From assembly GCF_000143415.4 (NCBI RefSeq), contig NW_003314277.1, positions 1,749,185-1,813,184 on the forward strand: a stretch of DNA of 64,000 nucleotides, read 5' to 3'. The position numbers and the translations under genes are program-made. Below the pieces are notes generated by a model. The model had not been told where the DNA came from and did not search any database. It saw only the letters and a program-made list of their open reading frames with translations. The number at the start of each line of letters is the position of its first letter. Within the stretch, counting starts at the first letter, position 1. Of the stretch, positions 20,000-31,430 are shown one piece after another. This stretch comes from Selaginella moellendorffii. Lineage: Eukaryota; Streptophyta; Lycopodiopsida; Selaginellales; Selaginellaceae.

Positions 20000-22900
20000 A
20001 TGTCGACGAGCGTCCCAGTGGCGCTCGCGAGCGCCATGAGGACAATGCCAGCGCCTGCGATGCCTGGAGTGATCGATGCGTTGCTGCTGGTGACTGGAGC
20101 GTCGTCATCGGTGGTGTTTCGCGATCTCCTGAGGATTCTCGAGCTCCAGGTAATTCAGGTTGATTTTTGGGCTAAATCTCTTTGTTTCATGGGCAGGAGA
20201 TTATAGAGCTCTTCGAAGCTTTCAAGGCAGCGGCGCTACATCTCTTGTTGTTGTCAGGTACGATTGATCGTATTCTGGAAATATTTCTTTGTTCATGTGT
20301 TCTTACTATCCAGAAGATGCTTCAGACGTTCTCGATGAATTGGTTCGTGCCGTGTGTCTTCCATTGCTTTCCACAGATTCTACAAAGGTTCTCATTGTTT
20401 AGTGTTTTCACTGGTTGTTCACTCCCTCGTTTTTTTTTCTTCAGGGATCTCGACTTTTCGCTGAAGCGATTGCTATAAAGTGTAACTGGGACTATGCCTT
20501 AGCTACATTGGTTCCAAGTTGCTTACGAGCTATGTCCGCTGCTCTAGATGGAAAAGAAGCCGTGGTGAATGGTGCCCAGGTTGTTCTATCTTTGCCAGCC
20601 ACTTGCCAGGTCGTGAGTCAGCTTCTCCTCGTTGCGAGCGACGTGACGATCAGCGATTTTTGTGCGAGCATGATTGATCAGTTTTGGTCTCCATGTCTCC
20701 GGTTATTGTCGGAGTCTATGGACGACTCACTCCGAAGCTTGGTCTTGCAAACATTACTGCCTTCACTTTTGAGAGCCTGCAAACTCTGTCAGCTGAAAAG
20801 GTATCTGTCTTGTTTTCTCCTTCATAACTTACAAGGTTATTCTTCTGCAGTGGCCTGGACAATGTTTGGCAATGCTGTCAAGTTTTGCTCTCTTCGAACA
20901 AGTCCCAGCGCCGGGACGCATACAGAATTCTTAGCATGATTGATGACTTCGGGGACTTGGGAATAAGGGAACCACAAATTTGGGACGAACTTCGCGCTGG
21001 ACTTGTACGTAATAACGAGCTTTCGTATTATGATTCAACTCTTTGGCATTCTTCAGATAGATGGCGATTCTCTGACAAGGAAAAGAGCACTACACGTGCT
21101 GAAGCATTTCTTGAAGTCCGTTAAGGTTCTGATGGGCAACAATAGCACTGCAGAGTCTGTGGAAGCATCCCGAAAAAATGGCTCAAAACGTGAACAATGG
21201 GCCAATGAAGAAGCGAAATCTTTAGGAGTGGAGTCCTGGAGCTCAGAAGTGTTGCTCATGAGTGAATGTCAACAATGGACATCCTTTCTTCTCCTGTATG
21301 ACACACTTGAAGAGTATGGTATTCATCTTGTCGAGGCTGCATGGGAAAAGCAGGTAATTTTATCATGCTTTGATCCAGTTCTCTGTGGTAATTTTGAGTG
21401 TTCTAGATAATTGCGCTCGTACAAAGTGTTTCTATCGAGGAGAAAAATCTTGTTAAACGTTTGGATTCACCATGGATTTTACTGCTTTTCGAGCGTGGAT
21501 TTAAGCATGGAAACCCGCAAGGTGAAATCTTATATACATGTTTCTTGGGGATAATCTTTTGGCTTTTGTAGTGAGACGGCATGTTTTTCAATCCTTTTTC
21601 AAAATAGAATGGGGCACGAAAATCAGCATTTCTCGTGAGTTTGTTCTTGGGCCTTTACTGTGTGCACTAAATGATCCGGTGCACCACAAAGATTTTGGTA
21701 AACATAATTCTTTAAATTTTTTCTTGATTTTACTATTATATATTGCAGGTGTAAATGGTATTTATATATCAAACACTGGAAAGCTAGCGAACCAATTTTT
21801 TAGATTCTATACCTCTTCGATGAATTTTAAGTATGTCATTTTCTTACAACTAGATGAATTTACAATTCTAATTTTCTTTTCAGCACTCGAGTCAACTTTG
21901 TTATCAATTTTTGTGACACAATGATTAAGGAGCCTTTGTGTCGAGCCGGATTAATGACCCTCACTTCATGTGTAGAAGTTGTGGCTGCCACGGGTTTTGA
22001 CAATGCTTTGCTGCATGACTCCTGCGAGAGTACACGGTTGCTGGATTCTTTAAGATTCATAGTCGAAAGCTCCAAGCATCATTTCAATCCACGATACCGT
22101 TGCCAAGGTACACTTTGTGTTTACAGTTTGTGTTGGACTTACGTTGGTGCAGTATGTAGTTATGCTCTTAAAGCGCTAAGCAGTCTATTCTCCATTACGG
22201 TGCTGGATTTTGGCTTGCTATCAATTTTTCTGGGGTCATTCCCTCGTGAATTTCTCGCCTCGGCAGGTGGTATACCAATTTTGATTCTTTATAGCTCATC
22301 ATAATTAATATTCATAATTCTATAGGACCACTTCGTTCCAGTTTTGATCACTGGCTAAAGCGCTCCGGTGAGAAGGGACCAGAGCACATATTTGATGGGC
22401 TCCAATCTCAACTCGTGGCATTTCTAAAATGTCCTGATAGTAAAGAGCAGTCATATACTATCACCGAAGGTGATATCGACTCTTGGCGGGAGATTGCTGA
22501 CAGATGGGCCAGAGTTCTGTTTATTGGAGTTCATACTGAGCAATATCAAGCTGAACTGCTGCTGGTTTGTCACATTTTACTCCATACCTTCGCTAATTTT
22601 CTTTCTCTTTTAAATTTTGTTTGCATGACAGCTACTGGAACAGTATGCCGCGGATATCTATGGTCGGGTGTACATGCCTGTAACAGTACCAGAAAAGGTT
22701 CTCCTAGTTCTTCAAAGCCTTATCAGAGAATGGGCAATTTCTGCGACTGGTTCATTCTTACAAGCTCGCCTGACGAACCTTTTTCGGAACATAATGGTAA
22801 CATGTTTTCTCTATAACAATGATTAACATAATGCTTGCAGGGAGAATTAGTACCCTACGCAGAGAAATCCGCTGTCGCATTGTGGGAGTTTGAATTGGAC

Positions 22901-25900
22901 AGTTCAATGCAATTAGCAGCAGCTAGTGGAAGATTAGGCGGTCCAAGTCTGCGACGGTTGCCACCTCGGGCTGCTTTGGTTGTGGTTAAAGCGGTAAGTC
23001 CGCGCTGTGGTTCGTCCTCGTGTTTCATTGGTAACATTTCACAAACAGGTGTTGGCTGTGGAGACGCTTGCTGAATGCTCGGTTTGGATTTCTGTGAACG
23101 ATCCTAGGGGCCTCCAGGACTCCACTGGAAAGTTTTTGTGGAAACTTTCGTGGAAACTCTTAGAAGCTTACAACGTGCAGGAGGACGTATGTTTCCTGTT
23201 TCGCTAATGCTTAAGGGACTGACTCTACTGGTTGATATTGGCAGTTGCGAGGAGAATTTCAGCTAGCCGGGCTGGAGGCTGTAGCATCTCTTTGTAAAGC
23301 CTTGCCTGTTGCAAACAACAAGAGAATGATTCATAATGCGATTGAAGAAGGCCTTGCAGAAAGTTGTTCGGATCCTGCACTGTTTGTGGACAATCTAGTG
23401 GCAAAGCTGCTTAAAGCCTTCGAAGATACAAAAGTGAGGCTGACCAGAAGTCGATGCGCTGTTTTAAGCCGCCACAAGGTAACTGGCTAATTCATACTAT
23501 CTAATTTAGCGTCCCGTTTTTTCTGCAGTGGTCTTGCCTAGATGGATTTCTTTCTCTTAAGAACTTAGGAGACGACATCAAAATCATGAGTGCTATTTCT
23601 GAACTTACTCTTCTTAGGATAATACAGGATGCTCTGGAAAGGTAATTGTTCTGGTTTCATCTTGGTATTGTAAGTGTTCTATTTATCTTTTAGCATTGCA
23701 AGCGCTGGTGAAGACTACGTGATACCAATCTTTAGGTGTGTCCGATGGCTCTTTCACTGGGGTTTACTGGATTTGCAAGAAGATCCGCACCAGGTACATT
23801 GATCCTTCGACTATTCGCACTTACAAAATTCTCTCTATATTCAGGTGGTGTGGGAGCTTGTTCGCTCCGGGTGGACCTGTATTGCAGATTGTAATAAGCG
23901 GAAAGTAGCTCTTTTTGCAGCATTTTTGTCATCTTTCTTCCATCCAAGGCTTTTCCCAATTGCTGATATGCACAACACAAATGACAATGAAGAGGGACCT
24001 CTAAAATGGGTAACAATATATCTCCTTCATATGCTGATTGACGATTTCTGTAGCTTCTAGGGAGGCTGATCGAACTCGGATCTCGTAGTCCTCGCACGAT
24101 GCGTCTTACAGCCTTACATGTGAGTGGGCTTTGGTTGAAATTTCCAGAAACTACAACCTTCTACATGAAAGAGATACAATTCATGTGTTTGTATGGTGGA
24201 GGTAAGAGTCATTTTACGTGTTGGCATGCCTGCATTACAGTCCATTTGGGAATTCAGAAGCCATAGACGAAGAGTTCGATGGTGAAATTTTCGACAAAGA
24301 GCCGTCATCGCGAGAATTTTCTGCGTTGATACAAAGCTCCGATCCGGAATTACAAGAGGTGACAACCACTATCTTTATGATGGTTTTTTAAATATTCGCT
24401 ATGTTTTGTAGGCCTTTTCGAACTCTGAAATGTTTGTCCGAGTTGCTATAGCTATAATGATGGATAAGTTTGCGCAGCTGGTTGAGAAGGGAGCAACACA
24501 TAGTTATGAACTTAGGATCCCCATTCCAGCAGTACTAAATTGTGGCCGAAGCTTGTTGTTTCAACTTTTAAATGCTGCTGTATACCATTTATTTCGCTGT
24601 CTGGATGGGCATAACACTTTCTTTTAGGTACATGATTTGGACTTGGCAAAGGAGCTCTACAAAAAAAACAGTGCAGTAAGCTATTTGATGTCAATCTGGC
24701 AAACTATAATCTCGTGTTTCTTTTTAGCTCCACAGGCGAAAAGTGAGGCTCTGGCAGATGTTGTGCATATTAACACGCTTTGTCGATGAATCCATGCTGG
24801 AGGACGTGATTTTACGTCTGGAACAATGCGTGTATGTAAGTAATGTGGTTGTGATTAGAACTTTAGTGACATTTCGTCCTTTTTTCTTCCCAGAGGAATA
24901 ATATGCCCTCGGTGCGGCAGTACATAGAGATATTTGCTGTTCAACTCTATCTGCGTTTTCCGGCACTTGTAAGCGACGCATAACTTCACTTTAGTTGCTA
25001 AATTTTCTGTTTATTGCTGTTGAAGGTGAAGGAGCATTTAGCTCGTCTTCTTTCTGATGTGAACATGAAAACCCAGGTATTTGGATCTACCATTGTGGCC
25101 TCTAAAACACGGCATTTGTTCTGTAGGCATTATCTTCATATGTGTACATAGCAGCGAATGTTTTAAGGTTCATATCTCCAGAGCACAAGGAGGCCGTTTT
25201 GCAGCATTTGCTACCCGTTGTTCTACCTCACATGACAAGCCATCATCATAACCTGCGTACTTTCACACAGGCATGCACACGTTGTACAGCCTTCAAAACA
25301 TTTTCTGTGTGCTTTCAGGTTCTCTTTTTCCATGTTTTCTCTATTTATCGGAACAATCCAGTGTTGAGCGAAAAATTGGGATCGTCATGTTTGACTAAAA
25401 TCTCTTCCTATTTGGAGACGAATACGGACTGCACAAGGCTTGTTTTCCTAGTCTTTAAAGCATATATGACTGCTAATGGTACAATTTTTAGGCTGCGGGA
25501 GTCCGTGGACCAATTTCTTTTTAAGCTTGAGCCTTCTGCAGCTTCCAAACCCAGGGGCCTTTTCTGTAACACGGCAGATGACGGGACGAAAGTACGAATC
25601 CTGTTTTATTTATTTATTCAAGTGTCTAATTATTGTTGCAGATATTGGAAGACCGACCTTTTGAATGCGTCCCCGTAGCCGTGCTAGATAAGGTTGCGGA
25701 GCTCCTCAAAGTAGGTATTAGTAGTTTGTTTGAACATCGTTTTGACGTTGTCTTTACAGGAGACAAGGGAGGAGTTACGAGGGTCTATGGCCGCTAACGC
25801 AGTTTATCTGAACTTCGGAGATGAGAAAATTGACGACAAGATTGAAACTAGTCGCGGAGATTACCAAAAGAAAGTCATTCCTTACAAGGATAAGGCAGAG

Positions 25901-26676
25901 GATGCAGAAGCTCGTTTGACAGGTACTTTTCCTCTGAGTTTCAAGTAACTAAGCATGTATCTTTAGATGTGGAGTATGAAGACAGTTTGCTCTTCTCTCT
26001 GATTGACAAGAAGGGCAGGGAACTTGCAAAAGCTTATGAAGGGCGTCAAGATCTGATAGTTGTAGCGTCTTTAGTCGAACGAATTCCCAACTTGGCAGGC
26101 TTAGCTCGAACCTGTGAGGTAAGTGTAAAACTGTACCTTGCAGTCTTGCCGCTTAGCCGTTTCACAGGTGTTTAAAGCCTCTGCACTTACCGTAGCTGAC
26201 AAGAAAATACTCGAAGACAGACAGTTTAAGTTGATCAGGTATGTCTCGGTCGTGAATATTTTCTTTTAAGCACCTGTATTCTCGAAACTTGTCAGTGTAA
26301 CGGCCGAACAGTGGGTTCCAATCCTGGAAGTAAAGGAAGGGGCTCTAATACGATATTTAGAACGAATGAAAGATGAAGGTTACGCTGTACTGGGACTGGA
26401 GCAAACGGCTAATAGTGTTGCTGTGAACAACTATTCCTTCCCTTCGAGAGTCGTAAGTGATTTTTCCTCGGTGCTGTTGTATACTGAACGTACCTATAGG
26501 TCCTAGTTCTGGGGCGAGAAAAGGATGGGATTCCCGTGAATTTAATCCAAACACTAGATGCTTGTCTCGAAATCCCGCAGCTAGGAATGATTCGCTCGTT
26601 GAACGTTCATGTAAGTGGAGCTATTGCCGTTTGGGAATATACAAAGCAGCATCTCCAAGGCGGTCCGGGCCTATGA
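20000..26676 (+). CDS. TRM3/TARBP1-like tRNA guanosine-2'-O-methyltransferase (SpoU family)
   Basis: I assembled 35 exons into one 1,636-residue frame, similar to human TARBP1: 20000-20149, 20197-20257, 20314-20387, 20445-20800, 20851-21004, 21057-21353, 21407-21521, 21572-21697, 21749-21830, 21884-22107, 22153-22266, 22326-22564, 22632-22796, 22841-22993, 23049-23186, 23245-23478, 23529-23641, 23694-23793, 23845-24009, 24054-24201, 24258-24358, 24412-24579, 24628-24675, 24728-24835, 24894-24968, 25026-25076, 25127-25270, 25319-25437, 25492-25591, 25642-25710, 25760-25922, 25967-26118, 26168-26238, 26296-26452, 26500-26676. The first 1,400 residues are helical and HEAT-like. Residues about 1,480-1,636 are the SpoU/TrmH knot: motif 1 [13 protein letters not shown], motif 2 [12 protein letters not shown], motif 3 [19 protein letters not shown]. 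The family methylates G18 of tRNAs. Introns are 44-67 nt; two (25271-25318, 25438-25491) are GC-AG. Confidence 0.93.
25271..25318 (+). other. GC-AG intron, 48 nt, in frame
   Basis: The boundary reads CACACAG|GCATGC and CTTTCAG|GTTCTC. Removing it joins NLRTFTQ to VLFFHVF, which matches the family pattern. It has no stop in frame, so retention would add 16 residues. Confidence 0.7.
25438..25491 (+). other. GC-AG intron, 54 nt, in frame
   Basis: The boundary reads CACAAG|GCTTGT and TTTTTAG|GCTGCG. Only this GC donor keeps both frame and family sequence (DCTRL then RESVDQF). The GT just downstream would shift the frame into a stop. Retention adds 18 residues. Confidence 0.7.
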
Positions 26677-27138
26677 TATGTGAGTAATCGCTCGTTTATT
26701 TCCTCGAAGCACCAGCGGCTTTCAAATCGATCCTTGCTGACAGTTTTCTCAGCAGGTCCACCACCTTTTTCGGGCGAAGGCAAGTGCCTTGTCCCTGGTG
26801 ACCATTTTGCTTGTCCTTGGAATCTTCCACTTTTTCTTTGTTTTGGAGCGTAAAGCTTGCGTCTTTTGCAGGAATTTCCTCTTTCTCGCGGACCATGCGG
26901 AATATTTACCACCTTTTGAGCTAGCAGGCTCGGAAATGTTGATGAATCAAACGACAGATTAAAATACTGCTGCTATTCCACTACCTCTTTCGTGAGTGCA
27001 CCATTTATGTTCGAAGAATTTCACACCACAGGATCACTCGTTGTCCTCGCCAGCATTTAACGCGTCACTTGACTTACATCCTTGCCTCCAGATCCAGGTG
27101 CCTCTCCCGGTCGGTCTCTCCACGCAACGCTCCACACC
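26677..27138. other. TRM3 3' flank and GPAT upstream region
   Basis: This stretch must hold the terminator of the TRM3-like gene and the promoter and leader of the GPAT gene. It also contains a possible small minus-strand frame, listed separately. No TATA box is evident before 27139. Confidence 0.35.
26696..26896 (-). CDS. Possible small basic protein, hypothetical
   Basis: A 66-residue frame starts MVREKEEIPAKDASFTLQNK and ends LKAAGASRK, with a high content of Lys, Asp and Glu. The composition looks more protein-like than the surrounding non-coding frames. It ends within 20 bp of the TRM3-like gene on the opposite strand. I recognise no domain. It may be one exon of a small convergent gene or chance. 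Confidence 0.25.
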   Translation of the reverse strand: MVREKEEIPAKDASFTLQNKEKVEDSKDKQNGHQGQGTCLRPKKVVDLLRKLSARIDLKAAGASRK

Positions 27139-28686
27139 ATGCTCCACACTCGAGAGCCAGAGAAGAAACTCCCACTCTACTTCGACGATATTTCCAGGTG
27201 TAGAACTGATGGACGCGAGCAGAAGATAGCACTGTGCAGCCTCGACGGTACTTTGATCAGATCGACTTATCCATTTGCGTACTTCATGCTCTTGGCATTC
27301 GAATCAGGTTCTCTAGCCCGGGCATTCATGCTCCTAGCTGCATTCCCAGTTTCCTTACTGCTTAGATTCCTGGTATCTAACGAGGCAGCCATGCAGATGC
27401 TGGTTTTTATCACCTTCTCCGGGCTCAAGGCTTCCACTGTAGAGTTCCTGTCCAAGGCCGTGCTCGCGAAGTCCTACTTTCGCGACATGAACCCGCGGAC
27501 ACTCTCGGCACTGGTTTCTTTCGGGAAGAAGTACATGGTCACGGCAGCTCCCAGGATCATGGTGGAGCCATTTCTGAAAGAGTATCTCGGGGTTGAGTCC
27601 GTGGTTGGGACCGAGCTCCAAGTTCTAAGCAACGGTTACTGCACTGGACTCATTCAATCCGGAAGCCTGCTGCTCAGCGGGAGAAGGAAGCTGGAAGCTT
27701 TAAAAAACTTCTTTGAAACGATCCACGTCTCATGCCCCGACACTGGATTCGGCAGCAGCGACTCGGATTATCCATTCATGTCTTGGTGCAAGGTGAAAGC
27801 TCTTGTCTTTCTCGTGTTCTAACTCTCTTCTCCACAGGAAGCCTACAAAGCCATCCAGAAGAGTGAAGAGATCGTCCTCCCTTCCTCGGCTCAAGAACGC
27901 ATCAAACCTCTCGTCTTCCACGACGGCCGCCTGGCAGTCCTCCCGACTCCAGCAATGGCTCTCGCCATTTTCCTGTGGACACCTCTCGCCATCGTCCTGG
28001 CACTGCTCCGGATCCTCGTCCCGCACACACCATACAGCGTGATGCTCCCCCTGGCGGCGCTCCTCGGCATCAAACTCCGCATCAAAGGCTCATTCCCACC
28101 GAAGGATCCCGCAGCTCCAGGGAAGCTCCTCTTCGCCAGCTCTCACAGGACACTCCTCGACCCCGTGGTTCTCTCGGGGGTTCTCGGCCGGGAAGTGACG
28201 GCCGTCACCTACAGCATCAGCCGGCTCTCGGAGCTCCTCTCCAGCATCAAGACGGTGCGCTTGAGCCGCAACCGAGCCAGTGACAGCCGAACGATGCGTC
28301 GCCTCCTCTCTAGCGAAGACGTGGTGGTGTGTCCGGAAGGGACGACTTGCCGGGAGCCATACTTGCTGAGGTTTAGTCCTTTGTTTGCCGAGGTCTCAGA
28401 CAACATCGTGCCTGTTGTGATGTATGCGGAGATGGGATTGTTCTATGGAACCACTGCTCGTGGCTGGAAATGGATGGATCCATTCTTCTTTTGCATGAAC
28501 GTCCAGCCATCCTACACTCTGGAGTTTCTCCAGGCTTTGCCAGATGAGAGGACGTGCGGGAGGGGCAAGAGAACGAGTGTGGAGGTGGCCAACTACGTGC
28601 AGGAGGAGCTTGCTAGAGCTTCTGGTCTTAAGCCCACTGCCCTTACTAGGAAAGATAAGTATCAGTTTCTAACATTTGTTCAGTAA
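27139..28686 (+). CDS. Plant glycerol-3-phosphate acyltransferase (cutin/suberin GPAT type)
   Basis: Two exons (27139-27792, 27838-28686) give 500 residues. The N-terminal half is the HAD-like domain of land-plant sn-2 GPATs, starting KIALCSLDGTLIRS, followed by hydrophobic segments (AFMLLAAFPVSLLLRFLV). The C-terminal half is the PlsC acyltransferase domain: block I SSHRTLLDPVVLSGVLGR, then AVTYSISRLSELLS, VVCPEGTTCREP and VVMYAEMG. The family esterifies acyl-CoA, often omega-oxidised, to glycerol-3-phosphate at the ER for cutin or suberin. The phosphatase motif DxDGT is SLDGT here, and the later GDxxxD region is GSSDSDYP. Both lack an Asp, so phosphatase activity is probably lost, as in the GPAT5/7 type. 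The intron is 45 nt, GT-AG. The first ATG in frame is 27139. Confidence 0.93.
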
Positions 28687-28767
28687 ATGTATAAAAATTT
28701 ATTTAAAAACTTCAAATGATTTGCATGAAAGAATTTATTAATATAATAATAAAAAAAAATATAACAT
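28687..28767. other. Junction of gene block and transposon block
   Basis: About 80 bp of AT-rich DNA separate the GPAT stop codon from the first LTR. It includes an A-rich run at 28751-28760. The GPAT polyadenylation region should lie here or inside the LTR. Confidence 0.35.
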
Positions 28768-28932
28768 TGTGAGTGCTTAGAATATGGAAAGGGAATGCAT
28801 CTCAATTAGCCCAAAAACCCTAACTTATATACAGGAGTGAGTGGTCTGGATTGAAATCAATTTGACGGCTACCAAAATCCCACTACACTAATATTAGTAT
28901 ACAGCATCATAATCATACACTTGGCCCTTATA
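28768..28932 (-). repeat. LTR of element A (3' LTR by element orientation)
   Basis: It starts TGTGAGTGCTTAGAATATGG on the plus strand and matches 32701-32867 along its length, including GGCTACCAAAATCCCACTAC and ATATTAGTATA. Differences are mostly transitions. Its outer and inner ends carry TG/CA-like termini, with the inner end mutated (CCCTTATA against CCCTCACA). Confidence 0.85.
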
Positions 28933-29099
28933 TTATCCCCTCCTCTTAGAATAATGGAAAACTATCAAAGTTTTCTTGTAGATAGGTTAGGATTTGGAGG
29001 AACATCAGAAGGAGGCATCAGTGGATCTATAGGTGGTATTAACGCTCTTAATCCCTTTGTATGAAGCGTTTCAACCGCTACACATGCACAATCTTTGGA

Positions 29100-30228
29100 A
29101 GATTAGCTTACTGAATGTCATGCCGAACTTCATAAAGTTGTGGTCCAACTTGCCACAACACTCAATATGGTCCTTTTCACTGCACAAGGAGCCCCTTAGA
29201 TAAACCACATACCATAAGATGGGGAAAACGAACTAACACTAAATCATCCACTTTGTACTCCATAGGTGGACAATAATGGGAGTTGTAGTGTCGTTGTTGT
29301 CCCACTTGTACATAGCCTAAGTGTTTGGCAGACTCTACTGGACAAGTGGAAGAATGCTCGTCAAATACTAATCCCATGACCTAGCATCGGCAATTCGTAG
29401 CAATTGCAAAGGTAAAACCAGCTCCATTAGTAATATTGGATTATGACCATATAGGAGTTTATATGGTGAAACACCAATAGAACTCTGCACCTTTATGACA
29501 TATACATACCGAAGAGATGGCAAATAACCATCTCAATCCGAATGCTAAAATTTCATATACTTTGCAATCATCCCTTTGAATGTTCGAACAAGCCGTTGCA
29601 CTAGATCGTTTGATTGTGGATGATAAGCACTCGTGAAAGTGTGGCGTATCCCTAACGAAGACGTCAAAACATGAAATGCCTCATCCATAAATGCGGGACC
29701 ATTATCCGAAAGAATCCGCTCTGGACAAGCATGCTGGAACACCACTTGATTAAGGAGGAAGTATCCAATAACAGTTGCAAAGGCACTAGCAAGAGAACCA
29801 ACTTCCACCTAACGAGTCAAGTAATCAAAAACAATAATAACATACTCATTGCCAGCAGTCGACCGTGGAAAAGGTCCCATAAGATCAAACGCCACCAACT
29901 TAAATGGATGGGAAACTGCAATTAACTCCAATTGTCCTTCCACAGCACAAAGGGGAATATTATGAGCTTGGCACCAAACGCATCTATGCACATACTAGAT
30001 AATATCATGTCGCATTTCTGGCTAATAGAAAGACCTATGCAGCTTCTCGGTTACACGACGATGTCCCATATGCCCACCTAGAATAGGAGAATCATAGTAG
30101 GCATGGAGAAACCGCAGAATAAAGACAGAAGGCACCACTAACCATAAATGATCATTAGGATCTGTCCCCACAAAATAAAGAAGGCCGTCTTCAAGGTGAT
30201 ATTGAGAATGTAAATGCCAAAAAGGCAA
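29100..30228 (-). pseudogene. Integrase region of element A, broken
   Basis: Fragments in shifting frames show the zinc-binding start (ILGGHMGHRRVTEKLH), the core (LVAFDLMGPFPRSTAG; ILSDNGPAFMDEAF; SAYHPQSNDLVQRL) and a C-terminal stretch (YKVDDLVLVRFPHL). Asp residues of the catalytic core are visible, but stops separate the pieces. Confidence 0.8.
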
Positions 30229-30351
30229 GTCATCAGCAAGTGATGTAGGATTCTAAAACCCATCTCGAAGCCTTTGAATTTATGGCTCAATCTTTTGAGC
30301 CTCACAAACTTCATGAAGAGAAGATAGATCTTGCTCTGTGCCTTGTAGACA

Positions 30352-31020
30352 CTAAACGTCAAGTACAACAACCGCCGATAGTATAGAATCCTCGTCTAGA
30401 AAATCCATAGATGCTGGAACAACAAGCTCATCAAAAACATGAGAAGAGAATGGAGAAGGAATAGGAGCTCGAGAAAGGGCATCAGCATCAGCCATAGAAC
30501 TCTTTGGGCGATGAACAACATCAAAATCATATATATAAAGCTTCAAAGCCCATCGAGCAGTACGACCAACTAGGTTCTTCCGCTTCAATAATGAAGTAAC
30601 AGCAGCATGGTCACCTTCAAGTAACGTCCGAGAACCATGTAGATATGCATGAAGTTTCTCGAAACCCCAAACTATTGCTAAACACTCTTTCTTTGTCGTG
30701 GAGTAGTTCATCTCCGCTGGTTGTAATGTATGGCTTATATACGCAATGGGATGGTGCTGATTAGGCACACTCGAGCTCTCTTGCATCAACACACCTCCAA
30801 GACCAATGTTAGAAGCATCCATACGCAAAATAAAAGGTCGAGTATAGTTAGGATATATCAAAACCAGAGGAGTCGTCAATAGCACTTTGAGATCCACGAA
30901 TGCCCACTCACAATCCGGAGACCAGATGAAAGATGACGTTGATGACTTCAGCAATGCTCGCAACGGTGCAATGCGATCAGAAAGATGATTCACAAAAGAT
31001 AGAGATACTACACCTTGCCC
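30352..31020 (-). pseudogene. RNase H region of element A
   Basis: A 213-residue open stretch runs from NHLSDRIAPLRALLK through a Ty3-type RNase H: PFILRMDASNIGLGGVLMQE, then YSTTKKECLAIVWGFEKLH and MADADALSRAP. This is the longest intact piece of the element. Confidence 0.85.
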
Positions 31021-31330
31021 AAGAAGCGCTACACATCATTCACACACTTTGGAGTAGGGAACTTTAGAACAGCCACAAGTTTGTCAGGATCAACTTGCAA
31101 ACCCTTACGAGAAACACAATACCCAAGATAAATTGTGTCCTTGGACCCAAACACGCACTTCGACTGCTTCAGCTTTAAACCAACGTCGTGTAGCTGATTC
31201 AACACTTTACAAACATCATGAACGTGCTCCTCCCATGTCCCCTCTGAGTGGATCAAGACATCATCAATGAAGTTAGCTGTCACCTCTGGCATATCACAAA
31301 GAACCTCGTTCATCATCCGTTAGAAAGTTG
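31021..31330 (-). pseudogene. Truncated reverse transcriptase of element A
   Basis: Only the C-terminal RT half remains. It begins at MMNEVLCDMPEV, has FIDDVLIHS in place of the YVDD motif, and ends with SKCVFGSKDTIYLGYCVS and DPDKLVAVLKFPTP. The fingers and first palm motifs, seen in element B, are absent upstream. Confidence 0.8.
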
Positions 31331-31430
31331 AGGTCCGCCTTATCCCGTGCACATGCATATGTATAGCTGTTGCTATAAAGAATGAAAATTGGTTCCACCG
31401 CATGACGCAAATATAGATGGCAATGTGTGG

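Noticed and set aside
25142-25678. Uninterrupted 178-codon frame as one exon of the TRM3-like gene
   Set aside because: It retains two segments that interrupt conserved text, and it runs through the normal intron after 25591. The family alignment favours removing the GC-AG introns.
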